Shown: positions 22,276-33,749 of the stretch, piece by piece
Numbering within the stretch: position 1 is the stretch's first letter
Layout of the letters: each line of letters opens with the position of its first letter
DNA from: Ligula intestinalis
Taxonomy: Eukaryota > Platyhelminthes > Cestoda > Diphyllobothriidea > Diphyllobothriidae
NCBI GenBank assembly: GCA_036362985.1
Contig: JAYGXS010000003.1
Span: forward strand, 73,862,162-73,926,161
Reading direction: 5' to 3'
Length of the DNA: 64,000 nucleotides
Program-made: the position numbers and the translations under genes
The notes under the pieces: model-generated
The model's database searches: none
What the model was told of the DNA's origin: nothing
What the model saw: only the letters and a program-made list of their open reading frames with translations

Positions 22276-22694
22276 ATTTACATGGTTCATCAGATTTTTC
22301 CCCGCTTTCCTTTCTTAGCCCCGCCCATGGACGTCAACCGGCAACCGAGCATGGGTAGTGCCTATCAGTCGATGATTGAATGGTTATTCTGTCTCAGAAG
22401 AGGGTTGGCCCAGGGATCGTGCAGGGCTGTTCTCACACTTCTGAGTTCCAACTTCTGTATGCATATGCAATGCTTGACTTCCGCAAACCAGGGTCTCTGC
22501 GGCCTGGTAAGCGCTGGCACTTCCTCTAGGCTCTTGTTACCTATCGATGCATGCGTTCGCGCTCCCACTGGGTCTCAGGCCCCACTTCAGGTGTCCGAGC
22601 AACTAGGCGGTCGATTGGCGGTGGGGGAGAAAGTGAGGTCGACCCTCAGCACGCTTCTTACTCATTCTAATCAGTCTGATACGCCTAATCTATC

Positions 22695-23200
22695 ACGATG
22701 CGCTAAAACCACGGCTTGGAGGGTTTGCCAACTGACGGGATAACTCGGGCCACCTACGTTGCTGCTCCTTTTGTACGCGTGTGTTTGTGTGCGCGTATGC
22801 GATTAGATGGGAGGACTGAGAGTCAGGCTGCAATGGCTCCCTCTTAATGTGGCCTTTATGGCGCTCCCGCACACGCGGGAGCCTACCTAGCGAGTTGGCT
22901 GATTCAAGGGTGCACGTATTGAGTGACTTTCGCGCCAGCCACTTACACTCTTCCTCATCTCCGGTCTTATTGACTTTGTCTTTATACTGTAAACTGAGTT
23001 GGAAGGGGCAAACAAATGGGTAAATTCCCAGTGAGTCTGCCGTAATTCTTGTTCTTTTCATTCGCTGTAGTTCGCTGCGTTGCTTCAGCTTGCTGTAGCC
23101 TTCGTGCAGCTTGCTTGAGTGTCTGCTTCGGCTTGCTTCAGCGTTTGCTGCGGTTTGTTTGAGCATGCGGCTGCCCATCGTCGAAATCGACGGAGAAACT
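22695..23200 (+). repeat. 530-bp dispersed repeat, copy 2
   Basis: Direct partner of 14030-14560, including the GTACGCGTGTGTTTGTGTG segment, the TGGCGCTCCC segment and the GCTTGCTTCAGC sub-repeats. Confidence 0.65.
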
Positions 23201-23399
23201 GTCGTGGGACTGATTCGTGTGTGGCATGCGGAGGCAAGCTATTTATCTTTGCCGATCGTCCTGACCCTCCTGCCGTGGGATCAATGGTTAGAGGGGAGAA
23301 GAACGAGAGAGTGTGGTAGATTCCGTGCAACTTAGATGGCCAGGGCTTTAGCTTATTTCTTTGTTTTCTAGTAATCTGGGTGTTTGCGTGCCAAGTGGG

Positions 23400-23960
23400 C
23401 CAGGTTGTGCTGCGGCGCGCGTAGATGGGTTTGCCTATCGCAGGGAGTTAAGTGAGTCAAACTTAGTAACTGCGATCTTCAGACCATGGTTAGTTAGTGC
23501 AGAAGAGAAGTTCGTGAAGACCAGAGTAGGGAGAGAGTATATTGTGTACACAAAGGAAAGGGAGAATGGATGAGAGAAGATTGACTTAGGAGAGCCCGAC
23601 CACTAAGGAGATCAACTGGGTCCCAAGTGAAGTCTTAGCAGCAATCAGGCCAGAAGACAGAGAGAGCGCGTCCATTGGCTAGGTCGGCCTGGAGATTTTG
23701 GGTAAAGAAGCAGCTTGCGTCAGGAATGCGTGCAGTCTTGCTTTTCGTCGCTTGGCCCAAACCGCGTAGATGTGGGAACTGGGATTGGCTGACCGAGACG
23801 TCGAAAAACCGCATCGGTGAGCCTTTTGGAAAGTGCATTTCGACGCAAGCTAGTCGACCAGGCACGACCCACTACACGCCAGCCCCATCGGCCACTGCGC
23901 CTACCCCTCAGCAGACAACTGGCCAGCCTCGACGGTGGTGAACAGATGGTCATTGATGAC
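23400..23960 (+). repeat. R1 repeat copy
   Basis: Carries CGCAGGGAGTTAAGTGAGTC, ATCTTCAGACCATGG, GTATATTGTGTACACAAAGG, GAAGATTGACTTAGGAGAGC, CATTGGCTAGGTCGGCCTG and a distal CGCATCGGTGAGCCTTTTGG segment also seen at 36.97 kb. Confidence 0.5.
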
Positions 23961-24170
23961 GCAACAAATCAGCGCACACTTAAGGCATCAATCGATTTTT
24001 CTGTATTTTTAAGTTTTACGGCAAAATCCTGTGCACACACAAACTGTTTCTGCTTCTCTTCTGTGATTATGTCTCTGATGATGAATCCGCGACGGATTTC
24101 GAAACGTCAGGCGAATAAACATATTGCCCCAGCAATCGAGTCGTGTTCTACTTCTGAACAGAGTGAGGTT
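23950..24170 (+). repeat. PLE terminal unit
   Basis: ACAAATCAGCGCACACTTAAGGC, TTTAAGTTTTACGGCAAAAT, CCTGTGCACACACAAAC and the hammerhead-like motif follow in the same order as in the right arm at 15.52-15.73 kb, ending with CCCAGCAATCGAGTCG. No endonuclease is attached here. Confidence 0.6.
24071..24112 (+). ncRNA. Hammerhead-ribozyme-like motif (ACGT type)
   Basis: Stem I: GTCT (24071-24074) with AGGC (24109-24112). Core CTGATGA (24075-24081) matches the consensus exactly. Stem II pairs GAATCCG with CGGATTTC with one bulged T around a CGA loop. GAAA is at 24101-24104; ACGT (24104-24107) is self-complementary and would form stem III only in a dimer; the triplet is GTC (24106-24108). An extra T follows the core. 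Of the ACGT-type motifs here it is the most complete. Confidence 0.6.
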
Positions 24171-24189
24171 GACAGCTCAGCGCACTTTC

Positions 24190-24420
24190 CTCACTACCAA
24201 CAATTTGAGGTGCTTGTAGTTATGACGATGCACTTAAAGCCGTGGCTTGAAAGCTTGCCAACTGACGACATAACCCAGACCACCCGGTCAGCCCACCGTG
24301 TGTGTATTTTTGTGTGGAGTGACTGACTGGCAGACTGAAAGTCGAGCTACCATGGCTCCTTCTTAAATCTGACCTTTGTGGCGCTGTCAATCAGCTGGGA
24401 CCTAAGCTAGCTGTGGCTTC
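24190..24420 (+). repeat. Diverged partial copy of the 530-bp repeat
   Basis: CCGTGGCTTGAAAGCTTGCC AACTGACG and ATGGCTCCTTCTTAAAT resemble 14.05-14.2 and 22.7-22.86 kb. Confidence 0.45.
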
Positions 24421-25290
24421 GGGGCGGCTCTGGCCGCGCCAGCCAACTGCGCCCTCGTGGCGCCTGAGGAGTCCTGTGCTTACATCACCACAATCTTCAG
24501 GTCAAATCCCAAGCAGTAGGTAAAAGGCAGAAGGCACCTGCGAGAAGAATTTATTGTAAACAGGCTGAGTTGGTAGTCGCTACTAGCGAAACCAGAGCTG
24601 GTGTCAACTGTGTCCAGACAGACCTGAGGGCGAATCAGGCGGTGGTGGCAGTTGCTTAAGTAGGATTGCGTAGCAAGTTCAAATGTTAAAGTGTGAATTA
24701 CCTGACCTGAGGGGTGTAATGTCTGGTGGCATAGGCTGTGTCGGCGACAGTGGGGGGGGAACGGGCATCTTCACGTGGCGCCTGGACAGCCGGGACTACC
24801 TGGACGCACGTGTGTGTGTCCGAGGGGAAGTCAGTCATATATCTAAAGGCCAGCGCGTCTGAAAACGTTAACTGCGACAGTGAATGATCGTGAGGTAGCT
24901 AGCCCTGCACAAGGACGCCGGACCAAGCAATGGAGGCCGTGCGCCACACCTTCTCCAGCCTTCTGGTGTCTCGACTTTGTCTCGTGTCAGGCAGGGGGGA
25001 CTGCAACAGAGAGAAGGACAGAAGCAACGCAAGTCTTCTCTTGCTATAATTTAGCGCAAGTCACAGCCCTTGCACCACCCTACTGTGGGGCACGTGAGGG
25101 ACCTCATCGAGCCCGACGGTTGAACTCTCCTTCGCTTTAAGTTGTCATTATATGGCGAAGTAGTCTTTACTGAAATTAATTCTAATAAAATGAGTGATTG
25201 GTTTATTACAAGGTAGATGCCGGACAAAGCGAATACTTGAATTTGAGTTCAAAAATTGGCATCCCAAGATATTAATTACGAGGATCAAGC
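24421..25290. other. No recognised feature
   Basis: No conserved frame or repeat seen. Confidence 0.3.
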
Positions 25291-25390
25291 TTTCTTTGGG
25301 AAAATGTCGAGTTTCATTTCCTAAGTTTTCAACGTGGACCATCCGGTCGTCTTCAGACGTGGAAAACTGTACAACAAACAACTAAACTTT
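25290..25390 (-). repeat. PLE 3'-tail remnant, second type
   Basis: Minus strand CGTCTGAAGACGACC, GGTCCACG, TTGAAAAC resembles the tails at 49.4 and 62.6 kb. It lies downstream of the minus-strand PLE at 26.1-26.8 kb, in the order expected for one element. Confidence 0.4.
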
Positions 25391-26139
25391 TTGGTAGGAT
25401 TGCGTCGTGGGGTTGTCTGGGGATAGTCTGAAGTGCCCCCCGCAGGCAAACGAACGAGTGATTTTAAGGGAGAGGATGGGTGGAGCATCCCAGGGGAGAG
25501 TTTAGAACCCAATTTGAATGCCCAATAAAAAATTTACGAGGGTAAGTTGGGTCGCGTACTAAAACCTGGGGAGCAGACACTGAAGTTAGCTTTAATATCA
25601 CCGCTAACGCCCCGCTCAACCAATGGCGAACGCGTGGATGTAGAGGGGTGTGCCCAACCCTCGGGCGAGGTCACTGCGAGACATTTTTTACTGGTATCAC
25701 CAAAACCAACTAGAAAAAAAGCTTAACAAAGTACAAAGGCAGGGAGATTAGGCAAATCACCCTACTCAAAATTTGTAAGTAAGCGGCAGTTCCCGTGGGT
25801 AGTTTAAAAGGCCAATTTTGCTTAGTTTGCCGATGTTAGCAGTGTTTGCTTTCGGAGAACCATTCTGCATTCCAATGCCACTAGAAAATCCCTGCTAGAT
25901 CGATGGATGGCGAAAAGGAAAACAGAAGTGTAAAGGTAATTCAACCTACTTAAAAATTCAAGAAGGTAGCTATAATACATAAGGACCCAAAAAAGACCGC
26001 TAGAGACAACTTCACCAAATTTTTAAACGTTCACAAAATCAATATTCATCCGACGTGAACACCGATTGGTAGGATTTTTTATCTGTACTGGTAGGTTTTA
26101 TGTGCCTGTCGGCTGTGTTTTAGTGGTGCACATTCAATT

Positions 26140-26830
26140 TGGCTTTGAGGTAACCGTAGCTAGCGTCCAAATCAATATATTGTTGATGCATGCCTCGTCT
26201 GAGTGCATTGCTTCCAGGAATATACGGCCTTTTATAGTTGGACAACTGCCAACAATCCGTGTGTTCTCCCATGCGAATGTTTGGCCAGTTTCCAGTGTGT
26301 GCACGGCCACCTGGGATAAATAGTATCGCCTTCTGACCGTTGATTGATGTTGGTGTATGCGGATTGATGCCCATTTCCCAGTTTGGCCACAATAAATTGC
26401 ATCACAACTGGAGCACGGGATTTTGTAGACAACCCCTTTTCTTTCAAGATAGCCAACCTCGTCCCTAGAGTGTATAAGCTATGAACGTAAGGTGGTTGCG
26501 TGCAGGTGTTTTTTGATTTGTCTTTCGACAAGCTCAAATGCATTCTTTACGTATGGGAGAGAACGCCAGGTTAGTGTTTTCGGTACCTCGCTGGTCGTAC
26601 CAGTTGAAATGCCTCTTTCATTTCTCTTGCATTCTTGTTGTTTTATGCATTTGAGAACGAAATTTCGTGGATGTCCATTTTTTTAGAAGAATTGAAAAAG
26701 GTATTCAATTTCTTCCTGGTAAGTTTTGTCATCAGAACATTGTTTTGGCTCGGTTAAGGAGGCTGTAGACGGAGCTTCTTTTGTTTCTATAACCGAACAT
26801 GCATTCTGAACATCTGATTTGAATAATTCG
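26140..26830 (-). pseudogene. PLE: end of polymerase region plus GIY-YIG endonuclease
   Basis: This is the best preserved PLE protein in the window. Minus-strand pieces in order: DDKTYQEEIEYLFQFF, a stop, KNGHPRNF, then a linker with SLPYVKNAFELVERQIKKHL, a stop, and RKGVVYKIPCSSCDAIYCGQ-TGKWASIRIHQHQ. The last part is the GIY-YIG domain (VYKIPC as the GIY strand, IYCGQTG as the YIG strand) with the Cys pair typical of PLEs, followed by HTLETGQTFAWENTRIVGSC and FLEAMHSDEACIN. A frameshift near 26160 breaks the end. The palm domain upstream is not recognisable. Two stops and the shift make it a pseudogene. Confidence 0.7.
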
Positions 26831-26839
26831 ACCAAGCAA

Positions 26840-28280
26840 GGTGAAAATGTTATCCAAATCAATTTCGCTCTTTAATGAGTTCTATGAACTGCATTTATAG
26901 TAACCTAAACATTTCTTAAACAAAACTATGGAGCACGCAGTTCGTAAACTTTAAAATGCGGAAGGACAGGGATAATTGTTGCACATTCCTTAAACATTCA
27001 AAACTTCCCAAAGCGGAAACATTTCAGATTCCCATTGGCTCTATTTTTGGGTTAACGGCCTTCCTTACAAACTTACCCACGCCTTGCGGCAAACGGTTTC
27101 TGGCCGTATGATTTGTCCACTACCCCACACCCCACTGCATCAGGGACAGACTATATCTGCGCATATTCAGTTTTTTTTATTTTAACATAAAATCAGTGAA
27201 GCATGCACAAGTTGCTTAAGTAGGCACTTTCCTTCCGATCGTGGTTGGCGTATGAGGCTGAATGTGATTGGCTGCCGACAATAGCATGCGACGATGTACT
27301 AAGTCATTTGAGATAAATTGTCTTATTGGTGAGTAGGGCAAATCCCTTTATAAAATCATTTTTGTTTCGAACCCGTTTCAAGACGCAGGTTCGGTTTACA
27401 TTATGCTTGGAGCCTAACACAAGTAGCTCAATTGGGATTATCTGCAAGCAGGCAGATGTGTCACGGATCAAGGATCACGGACATCCTCACTGAATAACCA
27501 CAGAAGAATTAGTTTTCACTTGTAAAAATCGCAACACTGCCCTTGTTATAGGTTTTTACGTTGGATAACGCCTAAACACCATATTATGCTACTAAAAACA
27601 AGGTAATGCTTTGGAGCAACATACCTGATGTCGCTTGAACAACTAAACAAACGCAAGCAATCAATTTTACCAAACTAGCCTGTGATAAGGTTTCGGTTGG
27701 ATTTCTAGTAAGAAATTAGCGGTTGAATGTGTAGATGTTTTTTTGAATTTAATTTGTGCCACGTACTGTTGAGCCTTCGCATAGATTTTCTTTAAATGAA
27801 CGTTACTCTGGACTTGGGAAGAGCAAAAAGTCTGTCGGTTCATCTTGCATTGGGGCGCAATCTTGAACCCCCACAGGCCGTTGCGTAGTAACAAGCAATG
27901 AATGCAGAAGATGTAACACGTCGGCCAGAGCAAACGGCCGTCCAGTGACGCGGCAAGGTTCCCAACAACGAACCTCGTTAACGTCCGCCTGGGCATTGCA
28001 GACTCCCTACCTCTACAAAATGGCTCTACCTATCTTCTCACCTGCGAAGATCGAAGCACTCGGCGGTAGAATCTACTTTTTCAGGCCGATGTCAAGGTTC
28101 CGACTTGTCTGGTTCCCATCTTTGGTGCGCCCTCTACAAGCATCACTGATCTCGATGCTCAATTGGAATCGTGCCTCTCCCTCATATTTTTTTTACTTTG
28201 CGAAAATTCCCATTGAAAATTTCAGAAGATAAATTGGCGAACATAAGTTTGTTTTCGATAAATTCTCGTCAGGCCTTTAC
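26840..28280. other. No recognised gene
   Basis: The minus-strand frame 27667-27996 and the plus-strand frame 27945-28232 overlap and match nothing known. No repeat ends seen. Confidence 0.3.
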
Positions 28281-28288
28281 ATTTATAT

Positions 28289-28896
28289 GGTATGAATAAA
28301 CTATGGTGGTTGGTGGACAGATGAAGTGTTCTCCATCTATTGTGTTCTCAGGATATATTGGTCGCACGAGCCGGCGCTTGTCCAAAAGAGTAAGGGAACA
28401 CATACCCGCATGGTTAGGGAAGGGCCAACTTAAAGGTGTAAACAGTTCAATCTTAGCGCGCCTGGTGGACTCGAACCATCGCGTGGATGCCAAATAGGCC
28501 TTCCGAGTGATTTACAAGGTGCCTTCAAGCTTCTCAAAACTCCTCGGACAGCGTCTGTTGGCGACGGCAGAGGCGGCCGCCATCAGGCTACGCAGACCGC
28601 TGCTATGTGCCCAAAAGAATTTTGTCGCGGCGCCCCAGTTGCCATGGGCGAAACTAGGTAACACGGCCACCCACAGCGGACCACAGGCCTCGGAAACGGG
28701 CCCCCGCAGAGACGACCAAGTCCCAAGTCCAGCCACGCACACCTTATCGGCGGTCCTCGACGCCGGGCCGTCTAGACATTGACACTGATCTCAACTCCCC
28801 CAACCTCCCCCCACCCCCCTTTCTCCCCCCTCCTCCCTACAATGACACCGAGAACACTTCATCTGTCCACCAACCACCATAGTTTATTCATATCAT
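28289..28896. mobile_element. PLE endonuclease fragment bounded by perfect inverted repeats
   Basis: A 42-bp sequence beginning TATGAATAAACTATGG (28291-28332) recurs exactly inverted at 28851-28892. Between the arms lies the endonuclease end listed next and a pyrimidine-rich patch. Perfect arms around decayed coding sequence suggest either a recent insertion or gene conversion between arms. Confidence 0.6.
28303..28782 (+). pseudogene. PLE GIY-YIG endonuclease C-terminal region
   Basis: One frame reads YIGRTSRRLSKRVREHIPAW, then GKGQLKGVNSSILARLVDSN and HRVD, a TAG at 28495-28497, and in the same frame FRVIYKVPSSFSKLLGQRLL, ATAEAAAIRLRRPLLCAQKN and PQLPWAKLGN. The YIG strand, the arginine-rich helix ending in REH and the LVDSNH segment are typical of the GIY-YIG part of PLEs in which the conserved tail names the AxAIRLxRPxLCxQK pattern. 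The GIY strand is cut off by the left inverted arm. A related tail lies at 29.9 kb and a related YIG block at 59.8 kb. Confidence 0.7.
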
Positions 28897-28899
28897 ATT

Positions 28900-29895
28900 T
28901 TTTACTTGGAAAAATTCGTTGATATCGTTTTATTACGTCCTCCAGTCTTGAAAGTGGATACCGAACTAACTCTTGTCTTTAGGTATTTGAGGCCTTTTCT
29001 TAAAGTGTGCTTGTGTTGTCGAACAAGCTTTTTTTCGCCTGCTGCAGGCCGTTTGACCTTTATTACGCGATTCTGCCAACAGAGTTATTCTGCCGACTTC
29101 TACGGGTTTGGGGCATATAATTAATGATGTTAGATTTGGGCAACTCGCAGTTCACAAGCCGTGATAGATGTTTTCAGACATAGCGTTCTTTCCATTCTGG
29201 CTAACCACTGCACCATCGTGAACTAAGATATCTATCTATCGTGAGCCCTACGGAATGCAGACAGCCCCTTTGATAGTGGAGTATACTGCTGTAGCCTCAA
29301 CTGCACTTCCGCTAATCCATCTGCCGCCCTGTGGCGACGGTAAGGCCATGTCAAGCCGACCAGAGGTTAGCCCGGACACAACGGCTGAAAAAGATAAACG
29401 GTCGGTCGACGCGCGCCACGCATGATATAATCAAGAAATAATTCAGTGATTTGCACGCAAGAAGAGTATCCCATCGCGTCTTCATACTCACTGCCATTGC
29501 CGGTTTTACTCACATAGTTGCCATCGCTACATAGCAAAGGCATTTTCTTACTCTGACAGCCGTCCATGTATGTTTATTGGCATCTACAATTTCCTTAGGA
29601 TCTAGTGTTTGAAGTATGCATGGCATACAGAAATATCACGGGAATTAGCGTTGTTAAATTATTTTTGATAACGTGCTGCATTCTGGTTGAACATAAATAT
29701 CTACTGTTAAAATGTCAGTAGAATCTTAAGTTTCATTGTCATTGGCCCGACGAGCTAAAAGCAAATAATTCATTTGACCAAGTTCTGAAAGACTCCGTCA
29801 CTTCGGTGGAACTCAGACGCATTTCAGCAGGGGCAATGCTTTAGTACAATTAGGGTTCAAGCCACATGAGCCACGAGGCCGCACCGGGAGCTGTG
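28900..29895. other. No recognised feature
   Basis: The minus-strand frame 29367-29567 and the plus-strand frame 28906-29124 match nothing known. Confidence 0.3.
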
Positions 29896-29904
29896 GGTTT
29901 ATTC

Positions 29905-30085
29905 ACGATAATAATGATTTGATAGCAAGGTGCCCTCAAACTATTTAAAATTCCCTGGGCATTTTCTCTCGGCTACGGTAGAAGTGGTTCCCGAAAGGCT
30001 ACGAAAACCGATCCTGTGCACTTTAAAGCAATGCGGAACGGCACCGCAGCTATCATGGCCAAAAGTTGTCAATTTAACTGTCCGC
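29905..30085 (+). pseudogene. PLE endonuclease tail fragment
   Basis: Reads FLSATVEVVPERLRKPILCT, then LKQCGTAPQLSWPKVVN, aligned with the LLATAEAAAIRLRRPLLCAQ end of the copy at 28.5 kb. Only the tail is present; the nuclease core is missing and frame changes precede it. Confidence 0.5.
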
Positions 30086-30089
30086 AGCT

Positions 30090-31110
30090 TATCATATTAT
30101 CGGCTGCCAGTCTCCCGATCAGCTTTTTGACTCCAATTTTGTCCACGCTCTCCCCCCCCCGGCCGACCATGAAAACCACAGCATTTGTTCAAGCAACCCG
30201 CATAGTTAATTTATTTAATATTTCTTGAATATTATCTAACTGTACAGGCCTGAATAGAATTTATCGATAGCAAATTGTGCTCGCCAATTTATATTTTGTC
30301 AGATGTCAGGTGCCATCAACGATCGATCCCCAAATGCAGTGGGTCTGAAAATGACATGGTACGTTCGTTCCCTAAAACTAACACACTTTCCGGGGCAAAT
30401 TTATCGTTCCTTTTGCGTTCCTGTAATATTAGCTCTTCGAGTAAATGACTCGTTTTCAAACTGCACCGTTTGCCGTTTTATCTTACCCCCGGGAAGGTCT
30501 TCATGATATAAGCAGAAGGTGGCTATCATACACACTTTTGGACCTGAGATTATAGTTGAATGATTTTGCGAGATCCGTGAAAAATCTGTCCAATGGACCG
30601 GCAATTAACATTTTCAAAAAGGCTGACGAGTTTACTTCTATGGAAGATTTCCCCATTTTCATTCACTGCCTCAATTAACCACTTTGATCTATGCTTGCTA
30701 CCCTTCTCCCAACTCCCTTCCTCGCTCCACCAGGAACCTAAGCAACTGGTTTGGTGGTATCGAATTTCTTTTTACAGACTCAAGGTGCTAAAGTCGTCCA
30801 CTAAAGCTAAAATTTAGCATGTGCTCAAGGTACACTTAAGTGTTCGATAGGCTTCATTGTGTCAAGTTTATTTTACATTGTCGAATGTGGTTCTGACGAC
30901 AAAGCCAAGGTTTTCCAGATCAAAAGTCAGGGTTGAAAGAGAGTAGACAGGAAAATCTTTTACTGCAAGAAAATGAATCATTCAAGAGCTGTGTCACACA
31001 CCAGTGGTGCCCGTGAAACTGTGCGTTGTTGGGAAGTTTTGCCTGGGTGATTTGTGCCCTGTCGCCAATCAGATGAAGCGTGGCGTATCGATTGGCATCG
31101 AGCCTATGCG
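30090..31110. other. No recognised feature
   Basis: No conserved frame or repeat end seen. Confidence 0.3.
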
Positions 31111-31249
31111 CGCATTAAGCAGCGTGTCGATCGGTAACGTGAGCAAAGCCGATACGAAATAAGCTGTTGCACGTGAGTGCAGTCATGGCAAATAAAGATG
31201 TAGTGGGCCGTTGCCTGCCGATGTCTGGCCTTCCTGTCGCGATCTTAAT

Positions 31250-31640
31250 CTGTCTAGACCTCAAGGTCGTTGCGACCGCCAGACTTACTGGCGCACGGGA
31301 CATGGACCACCCACAGGCTGTCGACCCGCACGGTGTCCAACCAATCACAGACTGACCTAGCCAATGAACGCTCTCTCACTCTGTATACTGGCCTAACTGC
31401 TCTCGAACTCGGACTTGGGACCCGTTCAATCTTCTGGATGGTCGTGTTTTCCCAAGTCAGACTTCCTTCATCTATTCTCCGTCCTGTGTACACAATAAAC
31501 TCTTCCTACTACTTTGGCCTTTACCGACTTCTTCTCCAATAAGTAACCATGGTCTGAAGATCGCAGTTGGTGAGTTTAACTCACATCACCTCCTGCGATA
31601 AAGGCAGGGTGAGTCGGCGCGGAGGCGCTAGACGCGTGAC
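31250..31640 (-). repeat. R1 repeat copy, inverted
   Basis: Plus-strand GACCTAGCCAATGAACGCTC, ACTTGGGACCCGTTCAATCT and GTCCTGTGTACACAATAAAC, CCATGGTCTGAAGATCGCAG are the reverse complement of the order at 33.4-33.7 and 23.45-23.7 kb. Confidence 0.5.
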
Positions 31641-31684
31641 AACCTACAATATCACGAATTTCTTCATTGACTCATAAGCATGTT

Positions 31685-31800
31685 GGATACGAAGTTGGCC
31701 GGCGAGGCGATAGAAAATGAAAGTATCCCAACGATTATAAACCAGTAGACAAGAGAAGAAGACGTAGAAGACCAGAATGTTAGGAAATAGTTTAATCAAG
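31685..31800 (+). repeat. R1 promoter-like module
   Basis: GGATACGAAGTTGGCC ... AGTATCCCAACGATTATAAACCAGTAGA then TGTTAGGAAATAGTTTAA: the imperfect palindrome, TATA box and TGTTAGG start are in the order seen at 35.5-36.05 kb (read on the minus strand there). Confidence 0.5.
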
Positions 31801-32164
31801 TGCAGAGGAAGTGGAGTATGAGTGAAGTCTAGTCGTGGAGGTCGGCCAATCCGGAGTCTGCAGACTGGCAGCGAGGTCGTCGGGTCCGGGAGTGGTCTGA
31901 GCGTAGGCAGCCGCCGCAAGAAGGTCCTTTGTGAACCGGTCTTGGAAACTGATTGACCAGTCAATGCAGAGAGAAGGGGAACACACGTCCATGACCTTAA
32001 CCCGCGATTATGCATGCTCCGGTGTATACGTGCTTAGTTGAAAGGAGACTCGTACTTGTGGCCTGCCCAAGAGGCACCCTAAGAACACCATCGTGGGGCC
32101 TCACATATAGCTTAGCAGGCTAGATCACTACAAGTATAACTTATGCAGATAGTTTGATTTAAGT

Positions 32165-33185
32165 GGTGTTAAATATACAGTATATTCACTATCTCATACA
32201 ATAGCTGCTGGGATTCGGAAATAAGTTTTCTATTGGATCACATTAATTGCGGATGGTTGTAATAGACATGATTAAACAGCCTCATTTCAACGTATTTAGA
32301 CACGTCAGGATGCCGGCTTTCTAACCAGCTCCTTTCTGACCGCCAAGACAAAGCATGCACTATAAAAGTGACTACTTAAGTAGTATGCCTTTTTGTTATT
32401 AATTTCGACTGCCTTTAGAGATTCAAGTATATTTTTTGGAAAACATGCACGAAAAAATTATTTATTATGCTCCTTTGGTAGAAAATTACGTCTTCGTTGA
32501 ATTTTATACTTAAAGGAAGGGTATCTTTCGGTTTGAAAAAATTTCTGATGATTAGCTTTTTTACAATTTTCAAGTGATCATTCCGTAAACATCGTGTCCG
32601 ACATTTGTTAATGCTGTTTTTACTGTATAAAGCATGCTCCACATCTATTGCAACATTTTATGGGGACTATGTGAGATCTTCGTCAAGCTGTAGGCAAAAA
32701 CGTACTTTTCCTTAAATATGATGTACACAGTGCGCAGTTTGTAAACCTTGGATTCCAGTGTAGCGGTCACTAGATTTCAAAATTATTCGGCAATTATGAA
32801 TTTTTTTAAAACCGAAAGATACTCTTCCTTTAATTATAAAATTCAAAGAAGTAATTTTCTACCGAAGGTGTACAAGAAATAATTTTTTCGTGCACGTTTT
32901 CCAAAAAATATACTTGAATCTATAAAGGCAGTCGAAATTAATGATGTAAGGCATGCTACTAAAGTTGTCACTTTTTATAGTACTGCTTTGTCTTGGCGGT
33001 CAGAAATGAGCTCGTTAGAAAGCCGGCATCCTGAAGTGTCTAAAATATATTGAGATAAGGCTGTATGATCATCTCTATTACAACCATCCGCAATGAATAT
33101 ATTCCAATCGAAAACTTGTTTCAGAATTCTGGCAGCTATTGCATGAGATGGTAAATCTACTGTGTATACCAATGAGGTTATGGAT
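32165..33185. repeat. 1-kb palindrome with ~390-bp arms
   Basis: Left arm about 32165-32560 and right arm about 32795-33185 are reverse complements, with about 235 bp between. Landmarks on both sides include CTATCTCATACAATAGCTGC, GCGGATGGTTGTAATAGA, CAGGATGCCGGCTTTCTA, GACCGCCAAGACAAAGCA, TCAAGTATATTTTTTGGAAA and the CGGTTTGAAAAAATT-like inner end. A third, diverged copy of part of the arm lies at 37.52-37.76 kb. The right arm, minus strand, has a 65-codon open frame (32975-33172), but its protein is not recognised. Confidence 0.65.
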
Positions 33186-33189
33186 GTGA

Positions 33190-33745
33190 AGGCTAAGACC
33201 GTTAACCCTAACAGCTACAATCTACCAGGCCCGGTTCTTTATGAGATGGGAGAAGTCTGGGGAAAGCCAGAGTAAAAGGACGAATGTATTGTGTACACAA
33301 CAGTTAGGAGAAAGTGACCAATAGGTTGTGGGATACGATGTGGTCCGGCCGGATAATAGGCGATCTAACGTATCCCAACATATATAAACTAGTGGAATAG
33401 GATGAGGCGTGAAAGGCCAGATTAGTAGGAAGAATGTATTGTGTACACAAGGGACAGGAGAATTGATGAGAGCAGATTGACTTGGGAGAGACACGTCCGC
33501 TCACTAGGTTGACTGGGTCCCAATTGAGGTCTGAGAGTAGTCGGGCCGGAAGACAGAGAGAGAGAGAGCTTTCATTGGCTAGGTCGGCCTGTGATTGGTT
33601 GGATGACGTGTTGCTTGACACAGTTGATGGACAACGTGGGTGGCCTGTGTCTCGCGCCAGTAAGTCCGGCGAGCTTAACGACCTTGAGGTCTACACGGAT
33701 TGAGGCCACGACCGGAAAGCCAGACATCGGGACATGCACCTGTTA
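33190..33745 (+). repeat. R1 repeat, two partial copies
   Basis: GTATTGTGTACACAACAG (33283-33302) and GTATTGTGTACACAAGGG (33436-33455) each follow AAAGGMMAGA-like sequence. Between them is the module GGGATACGATGTGGTCCGGC..CGTATCCC and TATATAAAC. The second copy continues into CAGATTGACTTGGGAGAG, GTTGACTGGGTCCCAA, a GA repeat and CATTGGCTAGGTCGGCCTG. Confidence 0.55.
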
Positions 33746-33749
33746 GAGT

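Noticed and set aside
22086..22743. ORFs across the pyrimidine tract and beyond
   Set aside because: Ser/Pro/Leu-rich product is a consequence of the CT composition; no support downstream.
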